Source: Pseudomonas vancouverensis (lineage in GTDB: Bacteria > Pseudomonadota > Gammaproteobacteria > Pseudomonadales > Pseudomonadaceae). Taken from it: DNA of 64,000 nt. The notes below the pieces were generated by a model. It worked only from the letters and a program-made list of their open reading frames with translations. It did not search any database and was not told where the DNA came from. Positions 17,376-26,481 of the stretch are shown in pieces. Position 1 is the stretch's first letter. Every line of letters begins with the position of its first letter. The stretch is from contig NZ_RRZK01000009.1 in the NCBI RefSeq assembly GCF_004348895.1, positions 1 to 64,000 of the forward strand, in the 5' to 3' direction. The position numbers and the translations under genes are program-made.

Positions 17376-18271
17376 AACCCGGTAAACAGCTCGCGTCGGG
17401 CACCTTCGGTAATGGCAACAATGCCGGGGTGCTTGACCTTGCGATCCACTGAAATCGCGTAAAACGATTCGCTCACCGCGTCGGTCTGACCGATCACCTC
17501 CACGCCGCACTGGCGTTTCACCTCGTCGGCAATCACGCTCGGGCCGATAAAAATCCCGCTGCCTGACTGACCGAAGGCCTGCATCAAGGCGCTGTCATCG
17601 AATTCGCCGACGATCTGCGGCTGGATCTGCTGCTCGGCGAACCAGCGCTGCAGTCGGCTGCGCACCACGGTTTCCGGGCCGGGAATCAACAAGGGTGCAC
17701 CGTGCAGGTTGCGCGGGAAGTCGTTGTCGTAGCGCGTGGCCAATTCACTCGTGGCGAAAAAACTGATGCCACACTCGCCGAGTTTCTGGCTGTAGCCCTT
17801 GATGTCCAGGTGCGAAGGCATGGGACTGTCGGAAATCACCAGGTCCAGACGCTGGATCGCCAGATCCGCCAGCAAACGTTCGAGCTTGTCTTCACGACAG
17901 GTGATGCGCAGGGGCTCGCTCAGTTCCATGGTTGGCGCAATCAGCCGATACACAATTGACTTGGGCACCACATCGGCCACGCCGACGCGGAACAATATCT
18001 GTTGCTCGTTGGGCTGGGCACGCAGCATCAATTCCAGTTCGCCACCCAGTTGGAACATCTGTTCGGCGTAGGGGAGGGTCTGTCTACCGGCTTCGGTGAG
18101 TTCAAGTTGTCGGCCGACGCGTCGAAACAATTCAATGCCGTAGGTCTGTTCCAGCAGTGAGATCTGCCCGCTGATGGTTTGCGGTGTCAGGTTCAGTTGC
18201 TCGCAGGCGCGCACGATGCTGCCGGTCTTGGCCACGACCCAGAAATAGTGCAGTTGTCGGTAGTTCAGCAT
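17372..18271 (-). CDS. nhaR: Transcriptional activator NhaR (LysR family)
   Basis: 299-aa LysR-type regulator. The start MLNYRQLHYFWVVAKTGSI and the helix-turn-helix (ACEQLNLTPQTISGQISLLE, residues 23-42) are near-identical to the NhaR group, which senses Na+ and activates sodium/proton antiporter genes in enterobacteria. A C-terminal periplasmic-binding-like effector domain follows from about residue 90. No nhaA is adjacent, so the target is elsewhere. Confidence 0.85.
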   Translation of the reverse strand: MLNYRQLHYFWVVAKTGSIVRACEQLNLTPQTISGQISLLEQTYGIELFRRVGRQLELTEAGRQTLPYAEQMFQLGGELELMLRAQPNEQQILFRVGVADVVPKSIVYRLIAPTMELSEPLRITCREDKLERLLADLAIQRLDLVISDSPMPSHLDIKGYSQKLGECGISFFATSELATRYDNDFPRNLHGAPLLIPGPETVVRSRLQRWFAEQQIQPQIVGEFDDSALMQAFGQSGSGIFIGPSVIADEVKRQCGVEVIGQTDAVSESFYAISVDRKVKHPGIVAITEGARRELFTGF

Positions 18272-18406
18272 GAGGAGGTACAGTTCGTAAAAATCGAAGT
18301 ATACCCGGTAAAAATACGAATTTTCCTGAAGTGTTTGCTTGCCTAGAATGCATCGCTATCAACGGGCCATCGTTTAGGACCCGTTTGTTCTATCGAGGAA
18401 TGCATC

Positions 18407-18649
18407 ATGAAGCTTAAAGCCACCGCGCTGCTGATTACGTCTTTACTGGTACTGGCCGGTTGCGACCAGGCCGAAAAAAGCGCGCAACAGTTAATGGGCA
18501 AGGCCGCTGAAAGCGCCAAGCAGGCTATCGACGATACCCACAAGGCCGCCGAACAAGCCCTCAGTGACGCCACAGGCGGCTTGAGCGGCAAAAAGGAATC
18601 AACGGAAAAAGATGAGGAAAAATCCGAATCTTCTTCCCAGGAAATCTAA
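18407..18649 (+). CDS. Small lipoprotein
   Basis: 80 aa with a signal peptide ending in a lipobox (LVLAGC, Cys19). The mature part is a charged Ala/Lys/Glu helix (KSAQQLMGKAAESAKQAID) and ends in a Ser/Glu/Lys tail. GAGG lies before the ATG. It is probably anchored to a membrane as a coiled helix. It is 28 nt upstream of the TerC gene and may be co-transcribed with it. No specific function is recognised. Confidence 0.8.
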   Translation: MKLKATALLITSLLVLAGCDQAEKSAQQLMGKAAESAKQAIDDTHKAAEQALSDATGGLSGKKESTEKDEEKSESSSQEI

Positions 18650-18677
18650 ACCGTCTTAAAACGAGTCAGGACTGACC

Positions 18678-19427
18678 ATGGACTACCTTTTACAACTGGC
18701 TGCAAGCCCCACCGCCTGGATCGCCTTGGCGACCCTGGTGGTCATGGAAATCGTGCTCGGCATCGATAACCTGATCTTCATCTCGATCCTGACCAACAAG
18801 CTGCCCGAGCAGCACCGGCAGAAGGCGCGCCGCATCGGTATCGGCATGGCGTTGATCCTGCGTCTGGGCTTGCTCAGCACCATCGCGTTCATCGTGCAGT
18901 TGACGGCCCCAGTGATTGAAATCCTGGGTCACGCCTTCTCCTGGAAAGACATGATCCTGATCGCCGGTGGTCTGTTCCTGTTGTGGAAAGCCACGACCGA
19001 GATCCATCACAGCATGGATCCGGCACCGGAAGACCCGACATCGAAGACCTCGACCGTGACCCTGGGCTTTGCCGCCGCCATCGGTCAGATCCTGATGCTC
19101 GACATGGTGTTCTCCATCGACAGCATCATCACCGCTGTCGGCATGACCGAGCACTTGCCGATCATGATCATCGCGGTAGTGGCTTCGGTGCTGGTGATGC
19201 TGTTCGCGGCTGATCCGTTGGCCAAGTTCATCAACGACAACCCGACCGTGGTCATGTTGGCGCTGGGCTTCCTGATCATGATCGGCATGACGCTGATCGC
19301 CGAGGGCTTCGGCGCCCACGTACCGAAAGGCTACGTTTATGCGGCGATGGCATTCTCGGCTGCAATCGAGGTGCTGAACATGATGTCGCGCCGGGCCAAG
19401 CAAAAGCAGGTCAAGGCTGACGCTTGA
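18678..19427 (+). CDS. TerC family integral membrane protein
   Basis: 249 aa, about seven transmembrane segments. The two acidic intramembrane motifs of TerC are present: [12 protein letters not shown] near residue 25 and [17 protein letters not shown] near 140. TerC proteins are linked to metal (Mn) export and tellurite resistance; this shorter form is the YgdQ/YoaE-like type without CBS domains. It is closed by a strong hairpin terminator shared with the small convergent gene that follows. Confidence 0.88.
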   Translation: MDYLLQLAASPTAWIALATLVVMEIVLGIDNLIFISILTNKLPEQHRQKARRIGIGMALILRLGLLSTIAFIVQLTAPVIEILGHAFSWKDMILIAGGLFLLWKATTEIHHSMDPAPEDPTSKTSTVTLGFAAAIGQILMLDMVFSIDSIITAVGMTEHLPIMIIAVVASVLVMLFAADPLAKFINDNPTVVMLALGFLIMIGMTLIAEGFGAHVPKGYVYAAMAFSAAIEVLNMMSRRAKQKQVKADA

Positions 19428-19442
19428 TCCCCCGCTGAATGA

Positions 19443-19482
19443 AACGGCCGCCTGTACTCATCGAGTGCAGGCGGCCGTTTTT
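19443..19482. terminator. Terminator after the TerC gene
   Basis: A long stem (ACGGCCGCCTG/CAGGCGGCCGT plus inner TACTC/GAGTG-type pairing) followed by TTTTTG. It lies between convergent genes and can serve both. Confidence 0.85.
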
Positions 19483-19498
19483 GTTTGCACGATGAAAA

Positions 19499-19666
19499 TC
19501 AGTGGGCGCTGGCAGGGCGGGTGGTCGATTCCGGGGTTTTCGTTTCGGCTTCCGGTGGTACAGGGTGATGATGCCGACGAGCGATACGCAAGACGCCCCA
19601 CAGCATGGCGGCGGCCACGGCCAGCCAGCCGGCTACCAACATCACGATAATCATGGTCAGGCTCAT
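19499..19666 (-). CDS. Small single-pass membrane protein (55 aa)
   Basis: A 55-codon frame on the minus strand with GAGGAGG 5 nt before its ATG. The product starts MSLTMIIVMLVAGWLAVAAA, a hydrophobic helix of about 20 residues, then has a basic stretch (RIARRHHH) and a Pro/Thr-rich tail ending SAH. The basic segment after the helix predicts an N-out, C-in orientation. The Shine-Dalgarno site and the terminator just past the stop make a real gene likely. Function unknown. Confidence 0.75.
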   Translation of the reverse strand: MSLTMIIVMLVAGWLAVAAAMLWGVLRIARRHHHPVPPEAETKTPESTTRPASAH

Positions 19667-19902
19667 TCGCGCCTCCTCTTTGCCCTGCTGCGGGCTGACA
19701 CGCTCGTTCTCTCTCTCTTCAGGTGACAGTCTAGTCGTCGGGGTATTTCAGGCAATTGACCAAAGGTCGCCTGGTATCAACCAGTTCGCTCTATCGAATG
19801 GATGCCACTATGGTTTAAGGCTATACCGCGGTCGCGCGGCACCCTATGATCGACGCCGAAGCCGGGTAGGCGATCGCCTGGCGCCTGAACAAGAGAGTGA
19901 TG

Positions 19903-20577
19903 ATGGTAAGAGAAATGTCTCGATTTCTTTCGGCCGCACTGATTGCCGGCAGCGTTGCCGCGATGGCGGGGTGCTCGAGTAGCGCAGTCGCGCCCGAAAT
20001 CAGGGGCTTGCCCGATCGCGTTGAACTGAGCGGCCGGTTCTATCGCGGTGATGCCTTCCAGAGCGGACCGCAGGTGCTGGCCAGCATGCTGTCCCAGCAG
20101 GGCGTGGTGATTACGCCGGGCCTGCTGGAAAAACCCTTGCACTTGCCGGGCGGCGAAGGGCAGTTGCAGCAGAACATGCAGAGTCTGGCTCGCGAATACG
20201 GAATGATGGTGTATCCGCTGGACAGCAACCTGCCGGCGTTGCTCACGCAGGTGGCGGCGGGTTACCCGGTGATGGTGCGCTTCACCGAGGGCTCGGCGAT
20301 GTGGGCTGAACCGCGCTATGCGATTCTCAGTGGCTACAACCGCCAGAAGCAGACAGTGCTGCTGCGTGCCGGCATGAATCAGCGCGAGATGATGAAGTTC
20401 GGCAGTTTTGAATCCGCGTTCAAGGATGCCGGTGGCTGGGCGGTGCTGATCCAGAACCCGACGCAACTGCCGGCACATGTCGATCAACAGCGTTGGCTCA
20501 AGGCGGCGAATGAACTGGCCCAGGCCGGTCAGGAGCAAGCCGCGGCCAAAGCGAAAAAGGCTTTGGCAGCCCAGTAA
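19903..20577 (+). CDS. Lipoprotein with inactive-looking C39-peptidase-like domain
   Basis: 224 aa. The signal peptide ends in a lipobox (AMAGC, Cys24). Residues about 40-170 follow the peptidase C39-like fold of Pseudomonas double-glycine-peptidase relatives: SGPQVLASMLSQQGV, the Gln/Gly-rich second helix, GYPVMVRF and RYAILSGYN. The catalytic Cys of QCGP is Ser54 (QSGP) and the catalytic His before YA is Arg138, so both key residues are lost. The protein is probably a structural or binding version rather than a protease. The C terminus is an Ala/Lys/Gln helix. Three start codons (19897, 19900, 19903) compete; 19903 is chosen for spacing from AGAGAG. Confidence 0.78.
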   Translation: MVREMSRFLSAALIAGSVAAMAGCSSSAVAPEIRGLPDRVELSGRFYRGDAFQSGPQVLASMLSQQGVVITPGLLEKPLHLPGGEGQLQQNMQSLAREYGMMVYPLDSNLPALLTQVAAGYPVMVRFTEGSAMWAEPRYAILSGYNRQKQTVLLRAGMNQREMMKFGSFESAFKDAGGWAVLIQNPTQLPAHVDQQRWLKAANELAQAGQEQAAAKAKKALAAQ

Positions 20578-20669
20578 GCCCGTTGGTCACCCGCAGGGCA
20601 CCATCGTTAGCCGCCAGTTTCTGATTGATACAGGCCCGGAACTCTTCGGGCCGCGATCAGGAGGCGACC

Positions 20670-20876
20670 ATGGCTCATTCCACCACGCCCGTTGGCCCGC
20701 ATTCGTCAGAGCATTCCTCCGGGGATGAGCTGGGTTTCGATCCCGACTCTCCCGACCTCGCCGATCCCCAGGTTGATCCCGTCGGACCGGCGAAGGCACC
20801 CCGAGACGTCAAACCGGGGGATAATCCCAAGGCGCCCGCCAAACCCTACGATCCACTGGCTGATCTCAAGCCTTGA
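20670..20876 (+). CDS. Hypothetical acidic, proline-rich protein (68 aa)
   Basis: 68 aa following AGGAGG 6 nt upstream of the ATG, a near-ideal ribosome-binding site. The sequence is rich in Asp and Pro (DPDSPDLADPQVDP) with no hydrophobic segment or Cys, so it is likely disordered. The next small gene has a similar composition and the same DPDSP motif, suggesting relatedness. Function unknown. Confidence 0.7.
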   Translation: MAHSTTPVGPHSSEHSSGDELGFDPDSPDLADPQVDPVGPAKAPRDVKPGDNPKAPAKPYDPLADLKP

Positions 20877-20893
20877 GTGCAACAGAGGTGCGT

Positions 20894-21109
20894 ATGTCTA
20901 CCGATTCGAGTTTCGACGACAAGCGTCCGGAAAATGTGCCGACAGTGCCGGACGCGGGGGCCGATCCAGTCATGGATCCCGATAGCCCGTTGCGCGACCC
21001 ACTGGCGCGCCCGGCCGTTGTACCGACGGAAAAGCCCAAGGGCTGGAATGAACCGATGGCGGGGGACGGCATTCCCGATGACGACCAGATGCCATTGCCC
21101 AATGATTGA
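20894..21109 (+). CDS. Hypothetical acidic, proline-rich protein (71 aa)
   Basis: 71 aa, 17 nt after the preceding small gene, with GAGG 5 nt before the ATG. It shares the DPDSP motif and the Asp/Pro-rich, probably disordered character of its neighbour and ends in MPLPND. The pair forms a two-gene operon closed by a terminator. Function unknown. Confidence 0.7.
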   Translation: MSTDSSFDDKRPENVPTVPDAGADPVMDPDSPLRDPLARPAVVPTEKPKGWNEPMAGDGIPDDDQMPLPND

Positions 21110-21117
21110 TCGCCGAC

Positions 21118-21147
21118 AAAAAAGCCCCGGATAACCGGGGCTTTTTT
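21118..21147. terminator. Terminator between convergent genes
   Basis: AAGCCCCGG ATAA CCGGGGCTT stem flanked by A and T runs. It can serve both the small-gene operon (+) and pbpG (-). Confidence 0.9.
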
Positions 21148-21160
21148 ATGTTCATCAGCT

Positions 21161-22099
21161 TTACTGGGACGCTTCAACCACACCGCCCTGGCGATGCTTG
21201 AGGTTTTTTTCCGATTTGTATTGCAGCGCTACCGAAGGCACTTCGGCGCCATGGCCGGTCTCGACCCAGTTGCGAATGCGCGTGGCATCGGCGAAGTGGG
21301 TGTATTTGCCGTAGGCATCGAGGATCACCAGCGCCACAGGGCGATTGGCCATGTGCGTCACCAGTACCAGGCAGTGGCCGGCCTGATTGGTGAAACCGGT
21401 TTTGGTCAGTTCGATGTTCCAGTTCGGCTTGCCAATCAAATGGTCAGTGTTGCGAAAGCCCAGGCTGTAGTTGGGTTTACGGAAAGAAACGGTTTTTTCC
21501 TTGGTGGTACTCAGCTCGGTCAATATTGGATGTTTGTGGGCGGCGATCAACAGCTTGCTCAGGTCGCGAGCGGTGGACACGTTGCGCGGCGACAGGCCGG
21601 TGGGCTCGACGAAGTGTGTGTTGGTCATGCCCAGTGCCTTGGCCTTGGCGTTCATGGCAGCAATGAATGCCGCGTACCCGCCCGGATAGTGGTGAGCCAG
21701 ACTGGCGGCAGCGCGGTTTTCCGAGGACATCAGGGCAATCAGCAACATTTCCCGACGCGGCATCTCACTGTTGAGTTTGACCCGCGAGAACACGCCCTTC
21801 ATTTCCGGGGTGTCGTTGATGTTGATGTTGATGTATTCGTCCATGTTCTGATGGGCCTCAACCACCACCAGACCGGTCATGAGTTTGCTCACCGAAGCGA
21901 TAGGGACGACCACGTCGGGATTGCTGGCATAGATGATTTTGTTGGTCTGCAAGTCCATCAGCAAGGCGCTGCCGGACGCGAGCTTGAGGTGTGAGGTATC
22001 CCGGGGCGCAGCGGTGGTTTCGCCAGCGCTGGCGATTGGCGTGATGAATGTCCCTGTAACTGCAAAAAATAGGCTCAGGATGGAAAGACGGATTTTCAC
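21161..22099 (-). CDS. pbpG: D-alanyl-D-alanine endopeptidase PbpG (PBP7)
   Basis: 312 aa, low-molecular-mass penicillin-binding protein that cuts peptidoglycan cross-links in the periplasm. The GTG at 22099 is chosen because the product then begins with a signal peptide ([16 protein letters not shown], cleavage after ASA near 25); upstream codons would bury it. All three active-site motifs are present: SVSK (Ser69, Lys72), SEN (Ser126-Asn128) and KTG (233-235). [12 protein letters not shown] and VEPTGLSP are typical of peptidase family S11. Confidence 0.9.
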   Translation of the reverse strand: MKIRLSILSLFFAVTGTFITPIASAGETTAAPRDTSHLKLASGSALLMDLQTNKIIYASNPDVVVPIASVSKLMTGLVVVEAHQNMDEYINININDTPEMKGVFSRVKLNSEMPRREMLLIALMSSENRAAASLAHHYPGGYAAFIAAMNAKAKALGMTNTHFVEPTGLSPRNVSTARDLSKLLIAAHKHPILTELSTTKEKTVSFRKPNYSLGFRNTDHLIGKPNWNIELTKTGFTNQAGHCLVLVTHMANRPVALVILDAYGKYTHFADATRIRNWVETGHGAEVPSVALQYKSEKNLKHRQGGVVEASQ

Positions 22100-22276
22100 G
22101 CTGGCAGACTCGTAATGTGTTGATAAGCCGTTTTGTAACGGGCTATTTCTTAAAAAACGCGACATTCTGGAGTATGGCTGAATAACTGTCGATGGTTGTT
22201 CAAACAACAGGTAAAAGTCCCGGGAAACATGAAAAAAAAGTCATTTTCAGGTGCAGGGTGGTGCATTTTTTTGGGG

Positions 22277-22308
22277 CAAAAAAGAACCCGCCATGGGGCG
22301 GGTTCCTT
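22277..22308 (-). terminator. Terminator of folD
   Basis: Read on the minus strand: GAACCCGCC-type stem (GGCGGGTTC on the other arm) followed by a T run (AAAAAA on the plus strand before 22283). It lies about 30 nt beyond the folD stop. Confidence 0.8.
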
Positions 22309-22336
22309 ATTCACCGGTTGACGCTTGTAACAAAAC

Positions 22337-23191
22337 TCAGCTGTGCAGGGTTTCGGCCGCGTACAAGGTATTTTCCAGCAGGCAGGCGCGGGTCATCGGG
22401 CCAACACCGCCCGGGACCGGGGTAATCCAGCCGGCGCGGGGCAGGGCGGTTTCGTAGATGACGTCACCGACCAACTTGCCGTCGTCCTGACGGTTGATGC
22501 CGACGTCGATCACGATCGCGCCTTCCTTGATCCACTCGCCCTTGACCAGGCCCGGTTTACCGGCGGCAACCACCACCAGATCGGCACGACCGACGTGACC
22601 GGCCAGATCCTTGGTGAAGCGGTGGGTGACGGTCACGGTGCAGCCGGCCAGCAGCAATTCCATCGCCATCGGACGCCCGACGATGTTGGAGGCACCGACA
22701 ACGACCGCGTCCATTCCGTACAGATCGACACCGGTGCTTTCCAGCAGGGTCATGATCCCTTTTGGCGTGCATGGGCGCAGCAGCGGGATACGCTGGGCCA
22801 GGCGGCCGACGTTATAAGGGTGGAAACCGTCGACGTCTTTATCCGGGCGAATGCGCTCGAGCAGTTTCGAGGCATCCAGGTGCTCGGGGAGCGGCAACTG
22901 AAGCAGAACGCCGTCGATCGCAGGATCGTCGTTGAGGCGATCGATCAGTTCGGTCAGCGCTTCCTGAGTGGTTTCGGAAGGCAGGTCATAGGCTTGGGAG
23001 AGAAAGCCGACCTCTTCACAGTCTTTACGCTTGTGCGAGACATAAACCTGAGAGGCAGGATCGCTGCCGACCAGGATCACCGCGAGGCCAGGCGTGCGCA
23101 AACCTTGCTGGCGACGCTCGTTGACCCGTTGGGCGATCTGCTGGCGCAGGCTGGCGGCGATCGATTTGCCGTCGATTAGTTGTGCAGTCAT
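22337..23191 (-). CDS. folD: Methylenetetrahydrofolate dehydrogenase/cyclohydrolase FolD
   Basis: 284-aa bifunctional enzyme of one-carbon metabolism (5,10-methylene-THF to 10-formyl-THF, NADP-dependent, cytosol). Seen: [13 protein letters not shown] near residue 50 with the catalytic Lys, the [13 protein letters not shown] signature near 94, DKDVDGFHP near 117, the [15 protein letters not shown] dinucleotide-binding loop near 163 and the C-terminal [10 protein letters not shown] signature. Normal length. Transcribed away from the tRNA cluster. Confidence 0.96.
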   Translation of the reverse strand: MTAQLIDGKSIAASLRQQIAQRVNERRQQGLRTPGLAVILVGSDPASQVYVSHKRKDCEEVGFLSQAYDLPSETTQEALTELIDRLNDDPAIDGVLLQLPLPEHLDASKLLERIRPDKDVDGFHPYNVGRLAQRIPLLRPCTPKGIMTLLESTGVDLYGMDAVVVGASNIVGRPMAMELLLAGCTVTVTHRFTKDLAGHVGRADLVVVAAGKPGLVKGEWIKEGAIVIDVGINRQDDGKLVGDVIYETALPRAGWITPVPGGVGPMTRACLLENTLYAAETLHS

Positions 23192-23322
23192 TGCGCGTGA
23201 TTAACCATCGAGAGGGGAAAAAAAGAGAGCGCATTCTCGCATGTCATGCGGTGAGGGCAAAGGCGCTTGGTCTGCAAATTCAGCTAAGCCCTTTAATTAA
23301 ATGAATTTTTTTTAAAAAGGAT

Positions 23323-23349
23323 TTGACGACCTTCGGGGGGCTCTATACT
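23323..23349 (+). promoter_or_regulatory. Probable sigma-70 promoter of the tRNA cluster
   Basis: TTGACG (23323-23328) and TATACT (23344-23349), spaced 15 nt, or 16 if the -35 is read as TTTGAC. GC-rich bases follow the -10, as is common for stable-RNA promoters. The first tRNA starts about 110 nt downstream. Confidence 0.55.
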
Positions 23350-23465
23350 ATTCGTCGCACTTGTCGGGCACAGCCTAGCACTGGTTAGGAAGGTCGAGCG
23401 AAATCAAGGTTTTGCGAGACTGGAAAGCACTTAGTTTGTAGTCCTCCAAGGGTACAGCTAACAAG

Positions 23466-23542
23466 GCGCCCGTAGCTCAGCTGGATAGAGCATCCGCCTT
23501 CTAAGCGGATGGTCGCAGGTTCGAGTCCTGCCGGGTGCGCCA
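23466..23542 (+). tRNA. tRNA-Arg (TCT)
   Basis: 77 nt with encoded CCA. Acceptor stem GCGCCCG/CGGGTGC, anticodon loop CTTCTAA (anticodon TCT, reads AGA), T arm CAGGTTCGAGTCCTG. First of a four-tRNA cluster. Confidence 0.95.
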
Positions 23543-23574
23543 TTAGGCAGCTTTGGCACAAGTAACGCGATATG

Positions 23575-23650
23575 GTGGGCGTAGCTCAGTTGGTAGAGCA
23601 CGGGATTGTGACTCCCGTTGTCGTGGGTTCGATCCCCATCGTCCACCCCA
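23575..23650 (+). tRNA. tRNA-His (GTG), copy 1
   Basis: 76 nt with encoded CCA. Anticodon loop TTGTGAC. The extra G at -1 that marks tRNA-His is encoded at 23574, opposite C73. Confidence 0.95.
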
Positions 23651-23656
23651 TATTTC

Positions 23657-23690
23657 GAAAGGCGCCAGATTAACAGTCTGGCGCCTTTGC
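23657..23690 (+). terminator. Hairpin after tRNA-His copy 1
   Basis: AAAGGCGCCAGA/TCTGGCGCCTTT perfect 12-bp stem with a 7-nt loop but only a short T run. An almost identical hairpin follows the second tRNA-His. It may act as a processing or partial termination signal. Confidence 0.65.
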
Positions 23691-23707
23691 TTTAAAGGCT
23701 TCACTCC

Positions 23708-23792
23708 GCGGATGTGGTGGAATTGGTAGACACACTGGATTTAGGTTCCAGCGCCGCGAGGCGTAAGAGTTCGAGTCTCTTCATCCGCACCA
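23708..23792 (+). tRNA. tRNA-Leu (TAG)
   Basis: 85 nt with a long variable arm, as expected for tRNA-Leu. Acceptor GCGGATG/CATCCGC, anticodon loop TTTAGGT (TAG, reads CUA), encoded CCA. Confidence 0.95.
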
Positions 23793-23871
23793 AATAAGCT
23801 TCATTCATGCCGTTGGCCTGGTTGAACTTAAACAAAGAAGACGTTGTTTGGCTTCTTTGTCATGCAATATG

Positions 23872-23947
23872 GTGGGCGTAGCTCAGTTGGTAGAGCACGG
23901 GATTGTGACTCCCGTTGTCGTGGGTTCGATCCCCATCGTCCACCCCA
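23872..23947 (+). tRNA. tRNA-His (GTG), copy 2
   Basis: Identical in sequence to the copy at 23575-23650, including the preceding ATATG and the following CCATATT context. It is a recent tandem duplication with tRNA-Leu between the copies. Confidence 0.95.
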
Positions 23948-23954
23948 TATTCCG

Positions 23955-23989
23955 AAAGGCGCCAGATTGAAAAGTCTGGCGCCTTTTTT
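23955..23989 (+). terminator. Terminator of the tRNA cluster
   Basis: AAAGGCGCCAGA/TCTGGCGCCTTT-type stem followed by TTTTTTG, a stronger T run than after the first tRNA-His. It probably ends the tRNA operon. Confidence 0.8.
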
Positions 23990-24330
23990 GTTTCAGCGGC
24001 CGCAGGTTCGGGGCCGCGGGGCGGGGCGTTTCGTCGAATTTATGTGTCTCGATGATGCTGCGCTGCCCGCCGGTCTTGTGCGCAAGTCCGGCTGTCAGGG
24101 AGATGTCAGGCCGCTTCTTCTATATAGAAGGGTTGCTGCAGAGCCCTGGCTTGATGGGTTGTATTTGCCATTGGGGCGAGGTGCATCCGTGCATTCGCAC
24201 CTATTAATTGCCTGCTGTTTTTTTACCCGTTTTCAGTAGGGTGACTTCTTGAGTTTGACCCACTAGAATGCATGCCCTTGATTCTGGGGTCGGAAACGGC
24301 CGGCTAACGTCTGTGCAACGAGGAATATCC

Positions 24331-25641
24331 ATGCAAGTTTCTGTTGAAAATACTACTGCTCTTGAGCGCCGCATGAGCGTCACCGTGCCGGCTGAGCGCA
24401 TCGAGAGCCAGGTCAACAAGCGTCTGCAGCAGACCGCCCAAAAGGCCAAGATTGCTGGCTTCCGTCCAGGCAAAGTGCCAATGAGCGAAATCAAGCGTCG
24501 TTTCGGTGCTGATGCTCGTCAGGAAGCGGTAGGCGACGTGATCCAGTCTTCCTTCTACGAAGCTGTGGTTGAGCAGAAGCTGAACCCGGCTGGTCAGCCA
24601 TCGATCGAGCCAAAGTCGCTCGAAGCGGGTAAAGACCTGGAATACGTAGCCGTATTCGAAGTGTTCCCTGAGTTCACCGTTGCCGGCTTCGAAGGTATCA
24701 CCGTAGAGCGCCTGAGCGCTGACGTGGCTGATGCCGACCTGGACAAAATGCTGGAAGTGCTGCGCAAGCAGAACACCCGTTTCGAAGTGGCCGATCGTGC
24801 TGCCCAGAACGACGACCAGCTGAACATCGATTTCGTCGGCAAGGTCGACGGTGAAGTGTTTGCTGGCGGTTCCGCCAAGGGTACTCAGCTGGTGCTGGGT
24901 TCCGGCCGCATGATCCCTGGCTTCGAAGAAGGCCTGGTGGGCGCCAAGGCGGGTGAAGAGCGCGTTCTGAACCTGACCTTCCCAGAGGACTATCAGAACC
25001 TGGAACTGGCTGGTAAAACCGCCGAGTTCACCGTGACTGTCAACACTGTTTCCGAGCCAAAGCTGCCAGAACTGAACGAAGAGTTCTTCGCTCAATTCGG
25101 TATCAAGGAAACCGGTCTGGAAGGCTTCCGCACCGAAGTTCGCAAGAACATGGAGCGCGAACTGCGTCAGGCGATCAAGTCCAAGGTCAAGAATCAGGTC
25201 ATGGACGGTCTGCTGGCCACCAACCCGATCGAAGTGCCTAAAGCACTGCTGTCCAACGAAGTTGACCGTCTGCGCGTGCAGGCTGTTCAGCAGTTCGGTG
25301 GCAACATCAAGCCTGATCAACTGCCGGCCGAGCTGTTCGAAGAGCAAGCCAAGCGCCGTGTAGTACTGGGTCTGATCGTGGCCGAAGTGGTCAAGCAGTT
25401 CGACCTGAAGCCTGACGAAGCCCGCGTTCGCGAGATGATTCAGGAAATGGCTTCGGCCTATCAGGAGCCTGAGCAGGTTGTGTCCTGGTACTACAAAAAC
25501 GAGCAGCAACTGAACGAAGTTCGTTCGGTTGTGCTGGAAGAGCAAGTTGTGGATACTGTTCTGCAGAAAGCTAGCGTGACCGACAAATCGGTCTCTTACG
25601 AAGAAGCGGTCAAGCCGGTAGAAGCTCCACAAGCCGACTGA
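24331..25641 (+). CDS. tig: Trigger factor
   Basis: 436 aa, the normal length. Ribosome-bound chaperone and peptidyl-prolyl isomerase for nascent chains. Domains in order: ribosome-binding N domain with the GFRPGKVP signature (residues 44-51), FKBP-like PPIase domain (about 160-245, with [17 protein letters not shown]) and the arm-forming C domain. GAGG lies before the ATG at 24331. It heads the tig-clpP-clpX-lon proteostasis block. Confidence 0.97.
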   Translation: MQVSVENTTALERRMSVTVPAERIESQVNKRLQQTAQKAKIAGFRPGKVPMSEIKRRFGADARQEAVGDVIQSSFYEAVVEQKLNPAGQPSIEPKSLEAGKDLEYVAVFEVFPEFTVAGFEGITVERLSADVADADLDKMLEVLRKQNTRFEVADRAAQNDDQLNIDFVGKVDGEVFAGGSAKGTQLVLGSGRMIPGFEEGLVGAKAGEERVLNLTFPEDYQNLELAGKTAEFTVTVNTVSEPKLPELNEEFFAQFGIKETGLEGFRTEVRKNMERELRQAIKSKVKNQVMDGLLATNPIEVPKALLSNEVDRLRVQAVQQFGGNIKPDQLPAELFEEQAKRRVVLGLIVAEVVKQFDLKPDEARVREMIQEMASAYQEPEQVVSWYYKNEQQLNEVRSVVLEEQVVDTVLQKASVTDKSVSYEEAVKPVEAPQAD

Positions 25642-25664
25642 TTGTTTCTGCGTTAAGAAGCACA

Positions 25665-25696
25665 CACATAAGCCAGCCTTCGAGCTGGCTTATGTG
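25665..25696. terminator. Hairpin between tig and clpP
   Basis: Perfect 13-bp stem CACATAAGCCAGC/GCTGGCTTATGTG with a 6-nt loop and no T run. It may be an attenuator or mRNA-stability element separating tig from clpP expression. Confidence 0.6.
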
Positions 25697-25733
25697 CATT
25701 CAAGACATAACTATTTGGGAGTGACTGCAGAGC

Positions 25734-26369
25734 ATGTTCCGTAATTCCTATATTCAGCAGAACTCTGATATCCAGGCCGCAGGCGGCCTGGTCCCGATGG
25801 TTGTCGAGCAGTCCGCTCGTGGCGAACGCGCCTACGACATCTACTCGCGCCTGCTCAAGGAGCGAGTGATCTTTCTGGTGGGCCCGGTAGAGGACTACAT
25901 GGCCAACCTGATCTGTGCGCAACTGCTGTTCCTTGAAGCGGAAAACCCGGACAAGGACATCCATCTCTATATCAACTCCCCGGGCGGCTCGGTAACGGCA
26001 GGCATGTCGATCTACGACACCATGCAGTTCATCAAGCCTAACGTGTCGACCACCTGCATCGGTCAGGCGTGCAGCATGGGCGCATTCCTGCTGACCGCCG
26101 GTGCCCCAGGCAAGCGTTACTGCCTGCCGAACTCGCGTGTGATGATTCACCAGCCACTGGGCGGTTTCCAGGGCCAGGCGTCGGATATCGAAATCCATGC
26201 CAAGGAAATCCTCTTCATCCGTGAGCGCCTCAATACTTTGATGGCCAAGCACAGCGGCCGTACCCTTGAAGAAATCGAGCGCGATACCAATCGTGACAAC
26301 TTCATGAGTGCAGAAGCTGCCCGTGAGTACGGGCTGATCGACGAAGTGATCAGCCAGCGCCCCGCGTAA
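25734..26369 (+). CDS. clpP: ATP-dependent Clp protease proteolytic subunit ClpP
   Basis: 211-aa serine protease, tetradecameric chamber working with ClpX/ClpA. The catalytic triad is visible: Ser114 (GQACSMGAF), His139 (MIHQPLGG) and Asp188 ([11 protein letters not shown]). A short N-terminal propeptide precedes the conserved [17 protein letters not shown]. Weak GGGAG ribosome-binding site. Followed by clpX after about 110 nt. Confidence 0.97.
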   Translation: MFRNSYIQQNSDIQAAGGLVPMVVEQSARGERAYDIYSRLLKERVIFLVGPVEDYMANLICAQLLFLEAENPDKDIHLYINSPGGSVTAGMSIYDTMQFIKPNVSTTCIGQACSMGAFLLTAGAPGKRYCLPNSRVMIHQPLGGFQGQASDIEIHAKEILFIRERLNTLMAKHSGRTLEEIERDTNRDNFMSAEAAREYGLIDEVISQRPA

Positions 26370-26481
26370 AATAAGCAGCTCAAAATAGGCGTGGTCGGCG
26401 AGTCTGATCACTGGCGGGCTTGAAAAAGCCCGCAATAGCCTTCATCTTGTGTTGCAAGCCTATCGGATTTGGATCGAACGA

